NCBI RefSeq assembly: GCF_900113025.1
Contig: NZ_FONT01000002.1
Span: forward strand, 442,201 to 503,837
Reading direction: 5' to 3'
Length of the DNA: 61,637 nucleotides
Source: Alteribacillus iranensis
Lineage (GTDB): Bacteria > Bacillota > Bacilli > Bacillales > Marinococcaceae
A program made the position numbers and the translations under genes. This document shows positions 1-8,064 of this stretch, one piece after another (position 1 is the stretch's first letter; each line of letters starts with the position of its first letter). The notes under the pieces are model-generated. The model was given only the letters and a program-made list of their open reading frames with translations, was not told the origin of the DNA and searched no databases.

Positions 1-195
1 TTTAGCAAAAGATCCACATCGGACGTTTGCGTTCTTAGCAGAAGATCAACTGTTGACGTTTGTGATTTTAGCAAAAGATCCACATCGGACGTTTGCGTTC
101 TTAGCAGAAGATCAACTGTTGACGTTTGTGATTTTAGCAAAAGCACAATCACCTGTGGGCCTCGAGTGGCTGGGCGCTGGAGCTGGACACAATTT
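1..195. repeat. 33/66-bp tandem repeat plus dispersed-repeat tail
   Basis: A 66-base unit starting TTTAGCAAAAGATCCACATC begins at 1 and again at 67, and a third copy starts at 133 and breaks off after about ten bases. Each unit is two diverged 33-base halves, both starting TTAGCA(A/G)AAGATC. The stretch 143-195 continues into the dispersed repeat found elsewhere in the window (compare 4063-4090, which has nearly the same AGCAAAAG...CACCTGTGGGCC wording). The repeat continues past the left edge of the window. No function is assigned. Confidence 0.85.
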
Positions 196-201
196 CAAGA
201 A

Positions 202-210
202 TGTTATACT
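202..210 (+). promoter_or_regulatory. Candidate extended -10 promoter of ilvE
   Basis: TGTTATACT matches an extended -10 (TGnTATAAT) with a poor -35-like TGGACA 15 bases further upstream (184-189). It lies about 36 bases before the ilvE start and directly after the repeat tail, so the repeat may supply the -35 side. Prediction by eye only. Confidence 0.4.
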
Positions 211-245
211 TTCCTATCCAATAAGAAAGAAAGAGGGTTGTCTGC

Positions 246-1328
246 ATGGCACTGGAACTTACCATTCATGAAGTCACAGAAAGAAAGCCGAAACCAGACT
301 ATAGCCATTTGGCTTTCGGAAAAAACTTTACGGATCACATGTTTGTGATGGATTATCATGCGGAAAAAGGATGGCACGACCCGCGCATTGAGCCTTATGC
401 TCCATTGACGCTGGACCCGTCTGCGCTCGTTTTTCATTACGGACAGTCTGTGTTTGAAGGGCTGAAGGCATATAAATCGAACAACGATATCCTGCTCTTC
501 CGCCCGGAAAAAAACTTTCAACGCTTAAACGTTTCCAATAAACGTCTCAGTATCCCGGAAATTGACGTCGATTTTATGGTGCATGCGTTGAAAGAGTTAG
601 TACATATCGATCAAGACTGGATTCCAACGAAAAAAGGCCAGTCGCTCTATATCCGTCCGTTTATTATCGCAACCGAGCCTGTCATTAATGTGAAGCCCGC
701 GGAAGAATATAAATTAATGATCATCATGTCACCGGTTGGTTCTTACTATTCCACGTCTGACCAAATGAGCCCGGTCAAAATTTATGTAGAGGATGAATAT
801 GTCCGTTCCGTCAAAGGCGGGGTTGGATTTACGAAAACGTCCGGTAACTACGCTGCGAGCTTGAGTGCTCAAATGAAAGCGGAAGAACTCGGTTACGATC
901 AAGTCCTCTGGCTCGATGGCTTTGAAAAAAAATACGTGGAAGAAGTCGGCAGCATGAATATTTTCTTCAAGATCAATGGAGAAGTCGTCACCCCCGCATT
1001 GAACGGAAGCATTCTCGCTGGTATCACTCGTGACTCTGTCATCGAATTACTCAAGCATTGGGATGTCCCCGTGAGCGAGCGCCGTATTTCCATCGAAGAA
1101 GTATTTGAAGCGGCAGAAAACGGGCAGTTAGAAGAAGTGTTTGGAACCGGGACCGCTGCGGTTATTTCACCCGTCGGTACGTTGAAGTGGAAAGACAAAG
1201 AAATTACCGTGAACGAGAATGAAACGGGAAAGCTGTCTCTTGACCTCGCTAATACGATCGCTGGCATTCAGACGAATGAAGAAAAGGATCCTTTCGGCTG
1301 GAGAGTCAAAGTGGACGTGGAAAAATAA
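246..1328 (+). CDS. ilvE: Branched-chain amino acid aminotransferase
   Basis: This 360-residue, PLP-dependent class IV aminotransferase interconverts valine, leucine and isoleucine with their 2-oxo acids, using glutamate/2-oxoglutarate, in the cytoplasm. The PLP lysine sits in GFTKTSGNYAASL near residue 200. The motifs FHYGQSVFEGLKAY and EEVFGTGTAA (cofactor and substrate pocket) are intact and the length fits the long bacterial BCAT form. The start is preceded by an AGAGGG ribosome site. The gene stands alone, with repeats on both sides. The bacilli carry two paralogues (YbgE and YwaA types) and I cannot tell which this is. No T-box leader is visible in the 245 bases upstream. Confidence 0.93.
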   Translation: MALELTIHEVTERKPKPDYSHLAFGKNFTDHMFVMDYHAEKGWHDPRIEPYAPLTLDPSALVFHYGQSVFEGLKAYKSNNDILLFRPEKNFQRLNVSNKRLSIPEIDVDFMVHALKELVHIDQDWIPTKKGQSLYIRPFIIATEPVINVKPAEEYKLMIIMSPVGSYYSTSDQMSPVKIYVEDEYVRSVKGGVGFTKTSGNYAASLSAQMKAEELGYDQVLWLDGFEKKYVEEVGSMNIFFKINGEVVTPALNGSILAGITRDSVIELLKHWDVPVSERRISIEEVFEAAENGQLEEVFGTGTAAVISPVGTLKWKDKEITVNENETGKLSLDLANTIAGIQTNEEKDPFGWRVKVDVEK

Positions 1329-1364
1329 TACATGGAACTTCCGAATGATCGGGATATAGCAAAA

Positions 1365-1631
1365 GAGGTTGGGACAAAAGTATTTAAATGAAAGATAAAT
1401 CCGAACAACTTATGTTGTCGCTTTGTCAAAATACTTCGCTTTCCGCGGGCACGGCTTTAGCTTCCTCGGAAAGCGAAAACGCCTTTCCTGCGGGATCTTC
1501 AGCTCGTGCTGTTCCCGCTGGAGTCTACGTATTTTGACTACGCTGATACACTGCGTTTATGAAACGGGTGACTCCTCCAACATGTGATCGTTCGTCTTTA
1601 GAGTTGACTATTCTAGTTTTGTCCCAGCCTC
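1365..1631. repeat. 267-bp intergenic element with terminal inverted repeats, copy 1
   Basis: The ends are GAGGTTGGGACAAAA and TTTTGTCCCAGCCTC, an inverted repeat with one mismatch. A second perfect 10-base inverted repeat, GTCAAAATAC (1425-1434) and GTATTTTGAC (1529-1538), is nested inside, with GC-rich hairpins between. A copy of identical length lies at 55009-55275, and I see a single base difference between them (GCTTTAGC against GCTTCAGC). It has no ORF and sits 36 bases after the ilvE stop. It resembles a non-autonomous, MITE-like or structured-RNA repeat. No target-site duplication is evident. Confidence 0.9.
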
Positions 1632-1777
1632 TTCTCTATATGTTTCGTTCGGGGCCCTCCCCTTTTATACCCAATGAATATCCATGGTACACATTGGTTT
1701 CCACTTACTGTTCCCAAATTTTGGAAATATAACATACGGGAAGGTGCTCTCTCCTCTCCATGGACGAACCACAGGAA

Positions 1778-1857
1778 CCTCGAGCCGTGGCGCCTGGAGC
1801 TGGAAGTAGCTAACCCTTTCAAAAAAGTCACCCATGAGCGAATAGCTTTTATCGATC
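1778..1857. repeat. Dispersed repeat fragment
   Basis: CCTCGAGCCGTGGCGCCTGG through GAATAGCTTTTATC matches 4128-4205 with scattered substitutions. It belongs to the dispersed family that recurs across the window. The remaining bases 1632-1777 and 1858-1912 hold no gene I can support. Confidence 0.7.
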
Positions 1858-1912
1858 CAAACGCAATAAAAAGCCGGAGGGAGGTCTCTCCGTTCCGGCC
1901 ATAGATGATTTA

Positions 1913-2641
1913 TTATTTTTTTGCGAATCCTTTCGATTGGACGAAATCTTTCATGTAGTCGCGGCGTGGTTCCGATAAAAAGTTAGCCATGTTTTCGGTC
2001 CAGCTGATGGATTTCTGATTGCTTGAGCGACTTTTATAATAAGCAAGCAGTTCTTCATCAAAGTCGGCTAACAAGCCTTCATACTTTTCCTCGTCGTATT
2101 CGTTCGTATGTAAAATAGCTTCCACGGGAAGGCGTGGTTTGACTTCATTTTTTTCCGCTGGCACGCCGATGGTTAATCCAAAGAGAGGCATAACGTGATC
2201 AGGAAGGCCGAGTAATTCGCTGATCGGGCCCGGGTTGTTGCGCACGCCGCCGATGTAACAGATTCCGTAACCTTTCGATTCAGCCGCCGTCACAAAATTT
2301 TGAGCCATGAGAGCGGTGTCAACAATGGATACGATGAAGTTTTCCGTTGTATCTGCTTGGATCTCACGGCCGTGCTTTTTCACCGCATGTTCGAGTCTTT
2401 TCAAATCCGCACAAAAAACGAGAGCACGGGCGGCTCCTTTAAATTGAACCGGGTTTTTGGAAAACTCCGCCATCCGTTCGCGCTTTTCCGGGTCCGTGAT
2501 GTCAATGACAGAGTAAGCTTGGACAAAGTGGGACGAAGCGGCGGACTGACCGGCTTCCAGCAATTCATGAAGGGTTTCATCAGAGATCGGGTCATCTGTA
2601 TATTTTCTTACGGATGCATGGGACTTTAATTGGTCTAACAT
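1913..2641 (-). CDS. NADPH-dependent nitroreductase / flavin reductase (NfrA/NfsA family)
   Basis: The 242-residue protein belongs to the FMN-binding nitroreductase family, NfsA/NfrA branch, which reduces nitroaromatics, quinones or free flavin with NAD(P)H. The N-terminal SHASVRKYTDDPIS segment carries the family's FMN-phosphate-binding S-x-R. GYGICYIGGVRNNP in the middle and the LFGLTIGVP stretch are typical of the branch, and the length matches family members of about 245 residues. The start has a strong AAGGAGGAATCACA ribosome site. The next gene (2-hydroxyacid dehydrogenase) begins upstream on the same strand, only 30 bases away, so the two are probably co-transcribed. The physiological substrate cannot be told from sequence. 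Confidence 0.88.
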   Translation of the reverse strand: MLDQLKSHASVRKYTDDPISDETLHELLEAGQSAASSHFVQAYSVIDITDPEKRERMAEFSKNPVQFKGAARALVFCADLKRLEHAVKKHGREIQADTTENFIVSIVDTALMAQNFVTAAESKGYGICYIGGVRNNPGPISELLGLPDHVMPLFGLTIGVPAEKNEVKPRLPVEAILHTNEYDEEKYEGLLADFDEELLAYYKSRSSNQKSISWTENMANFLSEPRRDYMKDFVQSKGFAKK

Positions 2642-2671
2642 TGTGATTCCTCCTTGATGTTGGTTGTTTTT

Positions 2672-3655
2672 CTAGTTTTTCTTCCAAACCTCTTCGTTGA
2701 TCAAGTTAGGCGGACGTTTTCCTTCAACCGCGGCGATCAAGTTTTCAGCTGCAAGGATGGACATGTTGTCTTCTGTTTCGCCTGTGGAAGAACCGATATG
2801 AGGTGTCGTTACCACGTTTTCGAGTCGCAACAAAGGATGATCCGCGGACACAGGTTCCTCTTTGAACACGTCTAATCCAGCTGCTAAGATATCCCCGTTA
2901 GTTAACGCTTCAACGAGCGCATCCTCATCCACCGTTGCACCGCGAGAACCATTAATGAAAATCGCCGTGTCTTTCATTTTTTTAAATTGTTCGGTACTCA
3001 TTAAATTCTGTGTTTCGGGAGTAGCAGGGGTCATCAAGCATACGTAATCCGACTTCTCCAGTAATTCATCCAATTCTGCACAGTAGACAGCATCCATTTT
3101 CTCTTCGAAGTCAGGTTTCTGTGACCGGTTATGATATAAAATATCCATATCAAACCCGAAGCGTCCCCGTTTTGCAATCGCCTGTCCAATCCGGCCTGCA
3201 CCGATGACTCCCAGTGTTTTATGATGAACATCCACGCCGAATCTCTCATCTGGCAAAGCTTCGGTCCAGTCTCCTTCTTTGACGTAACGGTCCAGCTCAG
3301 GAATGCGACGCGCGGTAGCAAGCACTAATCCAAAAATGGCATCCGCTACCGTGTCATCAAGAATGCCAGGTGTATTTGTCGCCATCACCCCATGCTTTGT
3401 AATTGCTTCGATATCAAAGTTATCGTAACCGACAGAAACGTTACTCACCACTTTGACATTCGGAGCATGCTTTAAAAATTCATCATCTACTGTTTTTTCT
3501 AAGCCGATATAACCGACGGCCTCTTGGAGATCTTTTTTAAAATTCTCATCCGTGACGTCCGTTCCGTACGGATAGTGCCGGAGATCAAATTTTTCACTAA
3601 GCAATTCGCGTGCCGGCTTCCGAACACGGCTGTAGGCCACTACTTTTTGTTTCAT
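2672..3655 (-). CDS. D-2-hydroxyacid dehydrogenase (glyoxylate/hydroxypyruvate reductase type)
   Basis: The 327-residue protein reduces 2-oxo acids such as glyoxylate or hydroxypyruvate with NAD(P)H. The Rossmann motif GVIGAGRIGQAIAK is at about residue 150. The catalytic Arg (NGSRGATVDE), Glu (DVFKEEP) and His (TTPHIGSSTGE) are all present in order. I chose the ATG at 3655 (MKQKVVAYSR) because GGAGGGGAAGG lies ten bases upstream and family proteins start there. The open frame continues to 3895, but the extra 80 codons are dispersed-repeat DNA. The protein resembles B. subtilis YvcT and E. coli GhrB. It probably shares a transcript with the nitroreductase downstream. Confidence 0.9.
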   Translation of the reverse strand: MKQKVVAYSRVRKPARELLSEKFDLRHYPYGTDVTDENFKKDLQEAVGYIGLEKTVDDEFLKHAPNVKVVSNVSVGYDNFDIEAITKHGVMATNTPGILDDTVADAIFGLVLATARRIPELDRYVKEGDWTEALPDERFGVDVHHKTLGVIGAGRIGQAIAKRGRFGFDMDILYHNRSQKPDFEEKMDAVYCAELDELLEKSDYVCLMTPATPETQNLMSTEQFKKMKDTAIFINGSRGATVDEDALVEALTNGDILAAGLDVFKEEPVSADHPLLRLENVVTTPHIGSSTGETEDNMSILAAENLIAAVEGKRPPNLINEEVWKKN

Positions 3656-3692
3656 GTATCCTTCCCCTCCGTAACTTTGGTAAAAATAGCGT

Positions 3693-4205
3693 TTTCTAAG
3701 AAAAGCCGAGGCGTCCCGCTCAGCCACGACAGGATCTGGAGGACCAGCAAAGAAAGCCGCCTTTTGCTTTCTTTGAATGGACCAGATGGAAGATCGGCTA
3801 AAGGCGTCTCGTCCTGAGACAACGCCGATCTGACCCACATCGTGTGGGCCTCCCGAGTGGCTGGACGCCGCAGCTAGACAAATAAAAAAGCGCAAGCATG
3901 TAAGGATGTTCGACTATGTTGGAGAGGTACTTCTACTAAAACCGCACACGTCGTGTGTGCAACGTAGAAGCCACCGCCTCCTGCGGAAGTTCCTGTGACA
4001 ACGTCGAACTGGCTTGCACAGGATGTGCTGACTTTTGCGTTATACACAGGATGTGTATGTTTTTAGCAAAAGGTCAATTACCTGCGGGCCTGAGGAGGCT
4101 TTGCCGCGGCAGTGCGGGTTGAAGCGACCTCGAGCCGATGGTGCCTGAAGCAGAACGTAGCTAACCTTTCACAAAAGTTATCCTCAAGTGAATAGCTTTT
4201 ATCAT
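3693..4205. repeat. Composite block of dispersed repeats (gene-free stretch)
   Basis: Several pieces of the dispersed family lie end to end. One runs from AGAAAAGCCGAGGCGTCCCG to GGACGCCGCAGCTAGACA (3695-3883). A second contains GCGCAAGC, the duplicated ACAGGATGTG word and TTTTAGCAAAAGGTCAATTA. The last (4128-4205) copies 1778-1857. The same wording recurs at 38797-39100 and, reversed, at 9020-9323. The 763-base gap between genes (3656-4418) otherwise holds only the terminator at 4374-4403. Confidence 0.8.
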
Positions 4206-4373
4206 TTCCCGAACAATCAAAGGACGTGTTTTTCAAGGTAAGTCAGAGGTCACGGACATCCCCGTCCCTCTTTTTATGTATGATCCTTGTCACAGGATAA
4301 CCCGCATCCTGTTGCGAATTTTCCTACAACCATCTTAACATGGAACGCATTCTTATGCATTGGCGGAAAGTAA

Positions 4374-4403
4374 AAACACCCCTTTTCCGACGAAGAGGGG
4401 TGC
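4374..4403 (-). terminator. Rho-independent terminator of the DUF421 gene
   Basis: On the minus strand GCACCCCTCTTCGTCGGAAAAGGGGTG folds into a stem with CACCCC/GGGGTG closing pairs, followed by TTTTTAC. It lies 16 bases past the DUF421 stop codon. Confidence 0.8.
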
Positions 4404-4418
4404 GCATGTCGTCCATGT

Positions 4419-5165
4419 TTACGTCGCGTTCTCTGGCATGTCGACTTCATTAATGGCTGAATCGGTTCTTCCTTTATTACTACCCGATTTCTTTCTATCG
4501 ATAGACACCGATCCGTCTTGATGATAAACCGCTAAGCTAATGTCAGCTATCTGATCCTTATTTAACCCGAACGCTTGCAATTGGGCATCTAGCCAGCCTT
4601 CTTCTTTTTCCAAATACCTTAAATTGTGACGAAGCAGCTCACCGTCCATGATCAAGGGAATCGGCACATACTCCGGTGTGGGGTGGAGTTGAATATCTTG
4701 CGGCTGCAATGGTCGAGCGTGTGCTTTCGGGATGACACTAATTTTTCCTGTATCTTCCATGACCGCCATTTCGACATCTCCTGTTTTCGTAATGCCGCGT
4801 TGACGCAAAGCACTCAAAAGCTGACTCGTCGTCATCCGTGCTTCCTGCAATCCTTTTTCATCAATGTCTCCATTTCTTAGGAGAACGGTTGGCGGGGAAA
4901 CGAGAAGCGGACGAAATCGACGGTACTGAGCCGCGTAAGTAAATAATACATATGCTAGTAAGAACAGAAAACTGTAGGCTAACGCATCCAAAGGCTCGCT
5001 CGATACTAGCGGACCACTGAGAATCACACCGAGAATGAGGACAAAAAGAACATCGGCGTTACTCATTTCAGTGACTGCTTTTTTTCCGCTCAAGCGAATG
5101 TAAATCATGGCCATCAAGAAAATGAGAAGGGGGATTAACCCATACTGAATAAAAGCATCCAACAC
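4419..5165 (-). CDS. DUF421 membrane protein (YetF/YrbG-type)
   Basis: This protein of about 248 residues has the DUF421 layout: three N-terminal membrane segments (around residues 5-75, including IRLSGKKAVTEMSNADVLF), then a soluble alpha/beta region with LRNGDIDEKGLQEARMTTSQLLSALRQRGI and a last part ending in a basic tail. Bacillus relatives sit in sporulation or germination-related loci next to DUF1657 genes, as here. I chose GTG at 5165 because GAGGTGAT lies just upstream and family members begin near this point. TTG at 5162 is equally possible, and the frame remains open to an ATG at 5225 with no good ribosome site. The molecular function of the family is not established. Confidence 0.82.
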   Translation of the reverse strand: MLDAFIQYGLIPLLIFLMAMIYIRLSGKKAVTEMSNADVLFVLILGVILSGPLVSSEPLDALAYSFLFLLAYVLFTYAAQYRRFRPLLVSPPTVLLRNGDIDEKGLQEARMTTSQLLSALRQRGITKTGDVEMAVMEDTGKISVIPKAHARPLQPQDIQLHPTPEYVPIPLIMDGELLRHNLRYLEKEEGWLDAQLQAFGLNKDQIADISLAVYHQDGSVSIDRKKSGSNKGRTDSAINEVDMPENAT

Positions 5166-5309
5166 TATCACCTCATTAAGTAAAGCGGAAACCGCACGCC
5201 TATCGGACAGAAGTGCTGATGACATGGCGAAGAAACTCTCTGCCGCAACTTCGGCGGAAGACCCCGACGACTCCAGAATCGGAACGGTGCTTCAAATTTG
5301 ATGGGAAAC

Positions 5310-5334
5310 GACTCCCCACCTAAAGCGGGGAGCC
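5310..5334 (-). terminator. Hairpin after the DUF1657 gene
   Basis: GACTCCCCacctaaagcGGGGAGCC is an inverted repeat 19 bases beyond the DUF1657 stop, with GTTT after it on the minus strand. The T-run is short, so it may be a weak terminator that lets some transcription reach the DUF421 gene. Confidence 0.5.
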
Positions 5335-5352
5335 CCATTTTGATCGAAATAC

Positions 5353-5559
5353 TTACTGCTGTTTATATTGAGGTTCCTCGTTTTCAATGAACTGTTGACG
5401 AGTTTTTAAGTTCATTAAAATTTGTTCTTGTTGAGTCGCTAAGTTTTGAAACATCTGTTTTGCGTTTTGATCTTGTGTCTCTAATGCGAAAGAATGCAAG
5501 CTGGCTAGTGTGCTTTCACAGCTCGCAATACACTGTTGAATTTGTGTGCCGACTGTCAT
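5353..5559 (-). CDS. DUF1657 small protein
   Basis: The 68-residue protein begins MTVGTQIQQCIASCESTLASL and continues with FALETQDQNAKQMF, the signature of DUF1657, a small helical family of spore formers. It has no membrane segment or signal peptide and is Gln-rich in the second half. The ribosome site GGGAGGTGAAAGG lies directly upstream. In many bacilli DUF1657 genes sit beside DUF421 and spoVA genes, which matches the DUF421 gene directly downstream on the same strand. The role is unknown, possibly in the spore or forespore. Confidence 0.85.
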   Translation of the reverse strand: MTVGTQIQQCIASCESTLASLHSFALETQDQNAKQMFQNLATQQEQILMNLKTRQQFIENEEPQYKQQ

Positions 5560-5657
5560 TGGCCTTTCACCTCCCCTCTTCTATGGTTTACAAATGTCTT
5601 CGTTTTATCCTGAATGAATCGAGGGAGACGATATACGGTGTCCAGAATGATAAAAAA

Positions 5658-5681
5658 AAGACACCCCTTTTAGGATGTCTT
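5658..5681 (-). terminator. Terminator overlapping the end of the DUF2188 gene
   Basis: On the minus strand AAGACATCC-TAAAA-GGGGTGTCTT is followed by a run of eight T. The stem touches the stop codon at 5680-5682, so termination follows translation closely. Confidence 0.85.
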
Positions 5682-6141
5682 ACTTGTTATTGGAGTAGCG
5701 GTGACGCTTTTCCACCTTGCCGTCTTCGGTGTAAATGACAGCTTCGGTTCCTTTGTTCTCAGCAATATCTTTTGCTCGTTCGATGGCGTCCTTTTTGTTA
5801 TCAAATACTTCTGTTGGCTTTTTCGCATCTTTTGCTTGTACGGCCCAGCCGTCTTCATGACTGACAACCGTCTCTGCTTTATCAAGAAGCTTCGGCCGGT
5901 TTTCGTATTGTTTTCCTTCTTCGGAGCGTTCCGTCGGATCCCCTTCCTCCAAGAAGTCATCGATTTCTTTTTTCGACGCATTGTCATACCATTCTTTTGC
6001 TTGCTCGGTAGCAATGGGGATCGCGCGGCCTTCGTCGTACCCTTCATCTATCATGGCATTGGCGATATCAATAGCTTTCTTTTTGATCGGTTTTTTAAAA
6101 TTTTTTAAAGACGATGGATAGTCATTCATAGTCCAAGGCAT
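5680..6141 (-). CDS. DUF2188 stress-type protein with ChaB-like N-terminus
   Basis: This 153-residue, highly charged and probably soluble protein has two parts. The N-terminus MPWTMNDYPSSLKNFKKPIK with AIDIANAMIDEGYDEGRAIPIATEQAKEW resembles a helical module seen in bacterial general-stress proteins. The C-terminus (from about residue 92, HEDGWAVQAKDAKKPTEVFD to HRYSNNK) is a DUF2188 domain, a small beta-alpha-beta fold. An AGAAGGAGG ribosome site precedes the start by about eight bases. The gene stands alone, with its own terminator, divergent from ypmR. Such proteins are often under general stress control in Bacillus, but I cannot show that here. No enzyme activity is known. Confidence 0.78.
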   Translation of the reverse strand: MPWTMNDYPSSLKNFKKPIKKKAIDIANAMIDEGYDEGRAIPIATEQAKEWYDNASKKEIDDFLEEGDPTERSEEGKQYENRPKLLDKAETVVSHEDGWAVQAKDAKKPTEVFDNKKDAIERAKDIAENKGTEAVIYTEDGKVEKRHRYSNNK

Positions 6142-6411
6142 AAGTCTGTGCCTCCTTCTGCATCATTTATTTCCTTTATTTCCTTATTCCACGAAACCGA
6201 AACGGTGAAAAAGAATAACAATAAAAAACGGTATATTTCTTCTCTATATTTTTTCAATGAGAGGTCTTATAACTGGTCCATACAGGGTAAAATGGAAAAG
6301 AGATACTTGTAATAGATGCTTTCGTATCAGTGTCAAAAAGACGGGGTATTCTGTTAAAATGTAGGGAAGAACAGTCAGCATAGAACTGACGTGAAGTAGG
6401 TGTGATACGTT

Positions 6412-7413
6412 GTGATTCAAAAAATCTTAACACTGATTGGTGTTTTGTTATTTATAAGTTTGCTTGCTTCCGGAGGCTGGCTCGTCAACCGCGTTTCCTC
6501 CCCCCCTGTAGATCTTTCTTCTTCGGACAGCGCCCCTCCTGCGCCCGAACAAACAGAAACTGGGGCCTCCTATACAGAAATAGTGAAACAGGCCGATGAT
6601 ATCACTCCGGCCGCAGAAGAAACAGATCCATCCCTGAATCGTGACATTCAAACGGTTGTTGCTTCTGTCGTGGAAAATGCGCGTGATCTTTTTATTCAAA
6701 AAGAAAGCTTGCACATGGTAGCCATCGGGGATTCATTAACTCAAGGAGTGGGAGACAACACAGATAACGGCGGGTACGTCGGGATCTTGGAAGAAATGAT
6801 TGAGTCAAACAGTGCCATCGGTTCGTTAGAAATTAAAAATCACGGGAAACGGGGAAACAGGACAGACCAGCTGCTTCAGCGGTTGGAAGATCCTGACATC
6901 GTTCGTGATATCGAAAACACGGACCTGATTCTCGTGACCATCGGTGCAAATGATATTATGAAAGTCGCCAAAGCCAATTTCACCGATTTAACGTATGACA
7001 AATTTCAAGGAGAAACCGATCATTATCAAAAACGGTTGGACCTTGTATTTGAACGGCTCCGCGAATTGAACGAAGACGCTCCCATTTACTTAATCGGTGT
7101 GTTTAATCCGTTTAACACGTACTTTTCAGAAATCCCGGAATTGGATCAAATTGTGCAGGACTGGAATACAATTGGCCGTGATACGATAGAGTCCGAAGAC
7201 AATGCTTATTTTATTCCGATACAGGACTTGTTTGTCGGGGCTGATGAGACGTACTTTGCAGAAGATAACTTCCATCCGAATCAGCGCGGCTATGCCCTCA
7301 TTGCTGACCGCGTGTATGATTATCTGGAAACAGAGCTGGAAGGAAACGAGGAAGGAGGGCTTCCAAGCGAGGAGAGGGAGAATCCACATGAGGAACTTGC
7401 AGAACAAGATTAA
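6412..7413 (+). CDS. ypmR: SGNH/GDSL hydrolase, membrane anchored (YpmR-like)
   Basis: The 333-residue protein starts with GTG and an N-terminal hydrophobic anchor (residues about 5-24), then a low-complexity Pro/Ser/Thr/Glu linker. The SGNH hydrolase domain follows: block I GDSLTQG (near residue 107), a Gly block KRGNRTDQ, block III TIGANDI and block V DNFHPNQRGY holding the Asp-x-x-His pair. The family are lipases or esterases. The active site should face outside the membrane. The last 26 bases overlap ypmS, the same pairing as B. subtilis ypmR-ypmS. The C-terminal tail is strongly acidic, as expected for a salt-adapted surface protein. The substrate is unknown. Confidence 0.88.
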   Translation: MIQKILTLIGVLLFISLLASGGWLVNRVSSPPVDLSSSDSAPPAPEQTETGASYTEIVKQADDITPAAEETDPSLNRDIQTVVASVVENARDLFIQKESLHMVAIGDSLTQGVGDNTDNGGYVGILEEMIESNSAIGSLEIKNHGKRGNRTDQLLQRLEDPDIVRDIENTDLILVTIGANDIMKVAKANFTDLTYDKFQGETDHYQKRLDLVFERLRELNEDAPIYLIGVFNPFNTYFSEIPELDQIVQDWNTIGRDTIESEDNAYFIPIQDLFVGADETYFAEDNFHPNQRGYALIADRVYDYLETELEGNEEGGLPSEERENPHEELAEQD

Positions 7414-8035
7414 ACAGCAAAACATCTGGAAATGGTTATTTTTCTTCTTAGTTGTTTTGAATGCCGGGGTGATTTTTTATGTCATCCTGCTTTTCCAATC
7501 TTCTCCTGACGATCGTTTGCTTCCTGCGGCCCCGGATCCAAAAGAAGCGGACTTGGAGTTTACGATCGTCTCGGATAAAGATAATTTAAATGAGCTGATT
7601 AATCGGTATTTACGTGAATTAACGGCCGACCAGGACATGGATTATACGGTGTACCTGGAAAATAATGTCCGCCTGGCAGGATCCATTCGTGCGTTTAATC
7701 AAGAGATTCCTGCATTAATTGTGTTGGATCCTGTCGTTCAGGACAATGGAGATTTGATATTGCAGCAAGAGTCCATCAGTCTTGGCCAGCTGCAGTTACC
7801 GAACCGGAGAGTCTTGGACTACGTGCAGTCCAATTATCGAATGCCTGAGTGGATTGAAGTCGACCCCGAAAATGAAATCATTCATGTCGCTGTTACAGAA
7901 ATCAGCAAGAACGAAAATATCCGAATTGAAGCGCAACAATTTGATCTGGAAAACGATCAAATTTCTTTCAGCATCCATACACCTTACGAATCACTGCCAT
8001 TCAATAAATCTAGAATTATGAATTACTTTAAATAG
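7388..8035 (+). CDS. ypmS: YpmS family protein (DUF2140)
   Basis: This 215-residue protein has one N-terminal membrane segment (KWLFFFLVVLNAGVIFYVIL, about residues 14-34) and an extracytoplasmic region. I took the ATG at 7388 inside the end of ypmR because GGAGAGGGAG lies just before it and the product then starts MRNLQNKIKQQ like other YpmS proteins. The frame is open further upstream only as an overlap with ypmR. The segments DYTVYLENNVRLAGSIRAFN, LPNRRVLDYVQSNYRMPEW and VDPENEIIHV are typical of DUF2140. The function is unknown. The 26-base overlap implies translational coupling with the SGNH hydrolase. Confidence 0.88.
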   Translation: MRNLQNKIKQQNIWKWLFFFLVVLNAGVIFYVILLFQSSPDDRLLPAAPDPKEADLEFTIVSDKDNLNELINRYLRELTADQDMDYTVYLENNVRLAGSIRAFNQEIPALIVLDPVVQDNGDLILQQESISLGQLQLPNRRVLDYVQSNYRMPEWIEVDPENEIIHVAVTEISKNENIRIEAQQFDLENDQISFSIHTPYESLPFNKSRIMNYFK

Positions 8036-8064
8036 AGAGCGCTTGTTGTAGAAAGGGGAACCAT

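Noticed and set aside
3656-3895. N-terminal 80-codon extension of the 2-hydroxyacid dehydrogenase frame
   Set aside because: It is dispersed-repeat DNA, lacks a ribosome site, and the family start with GGAGGGG lies at 3655.
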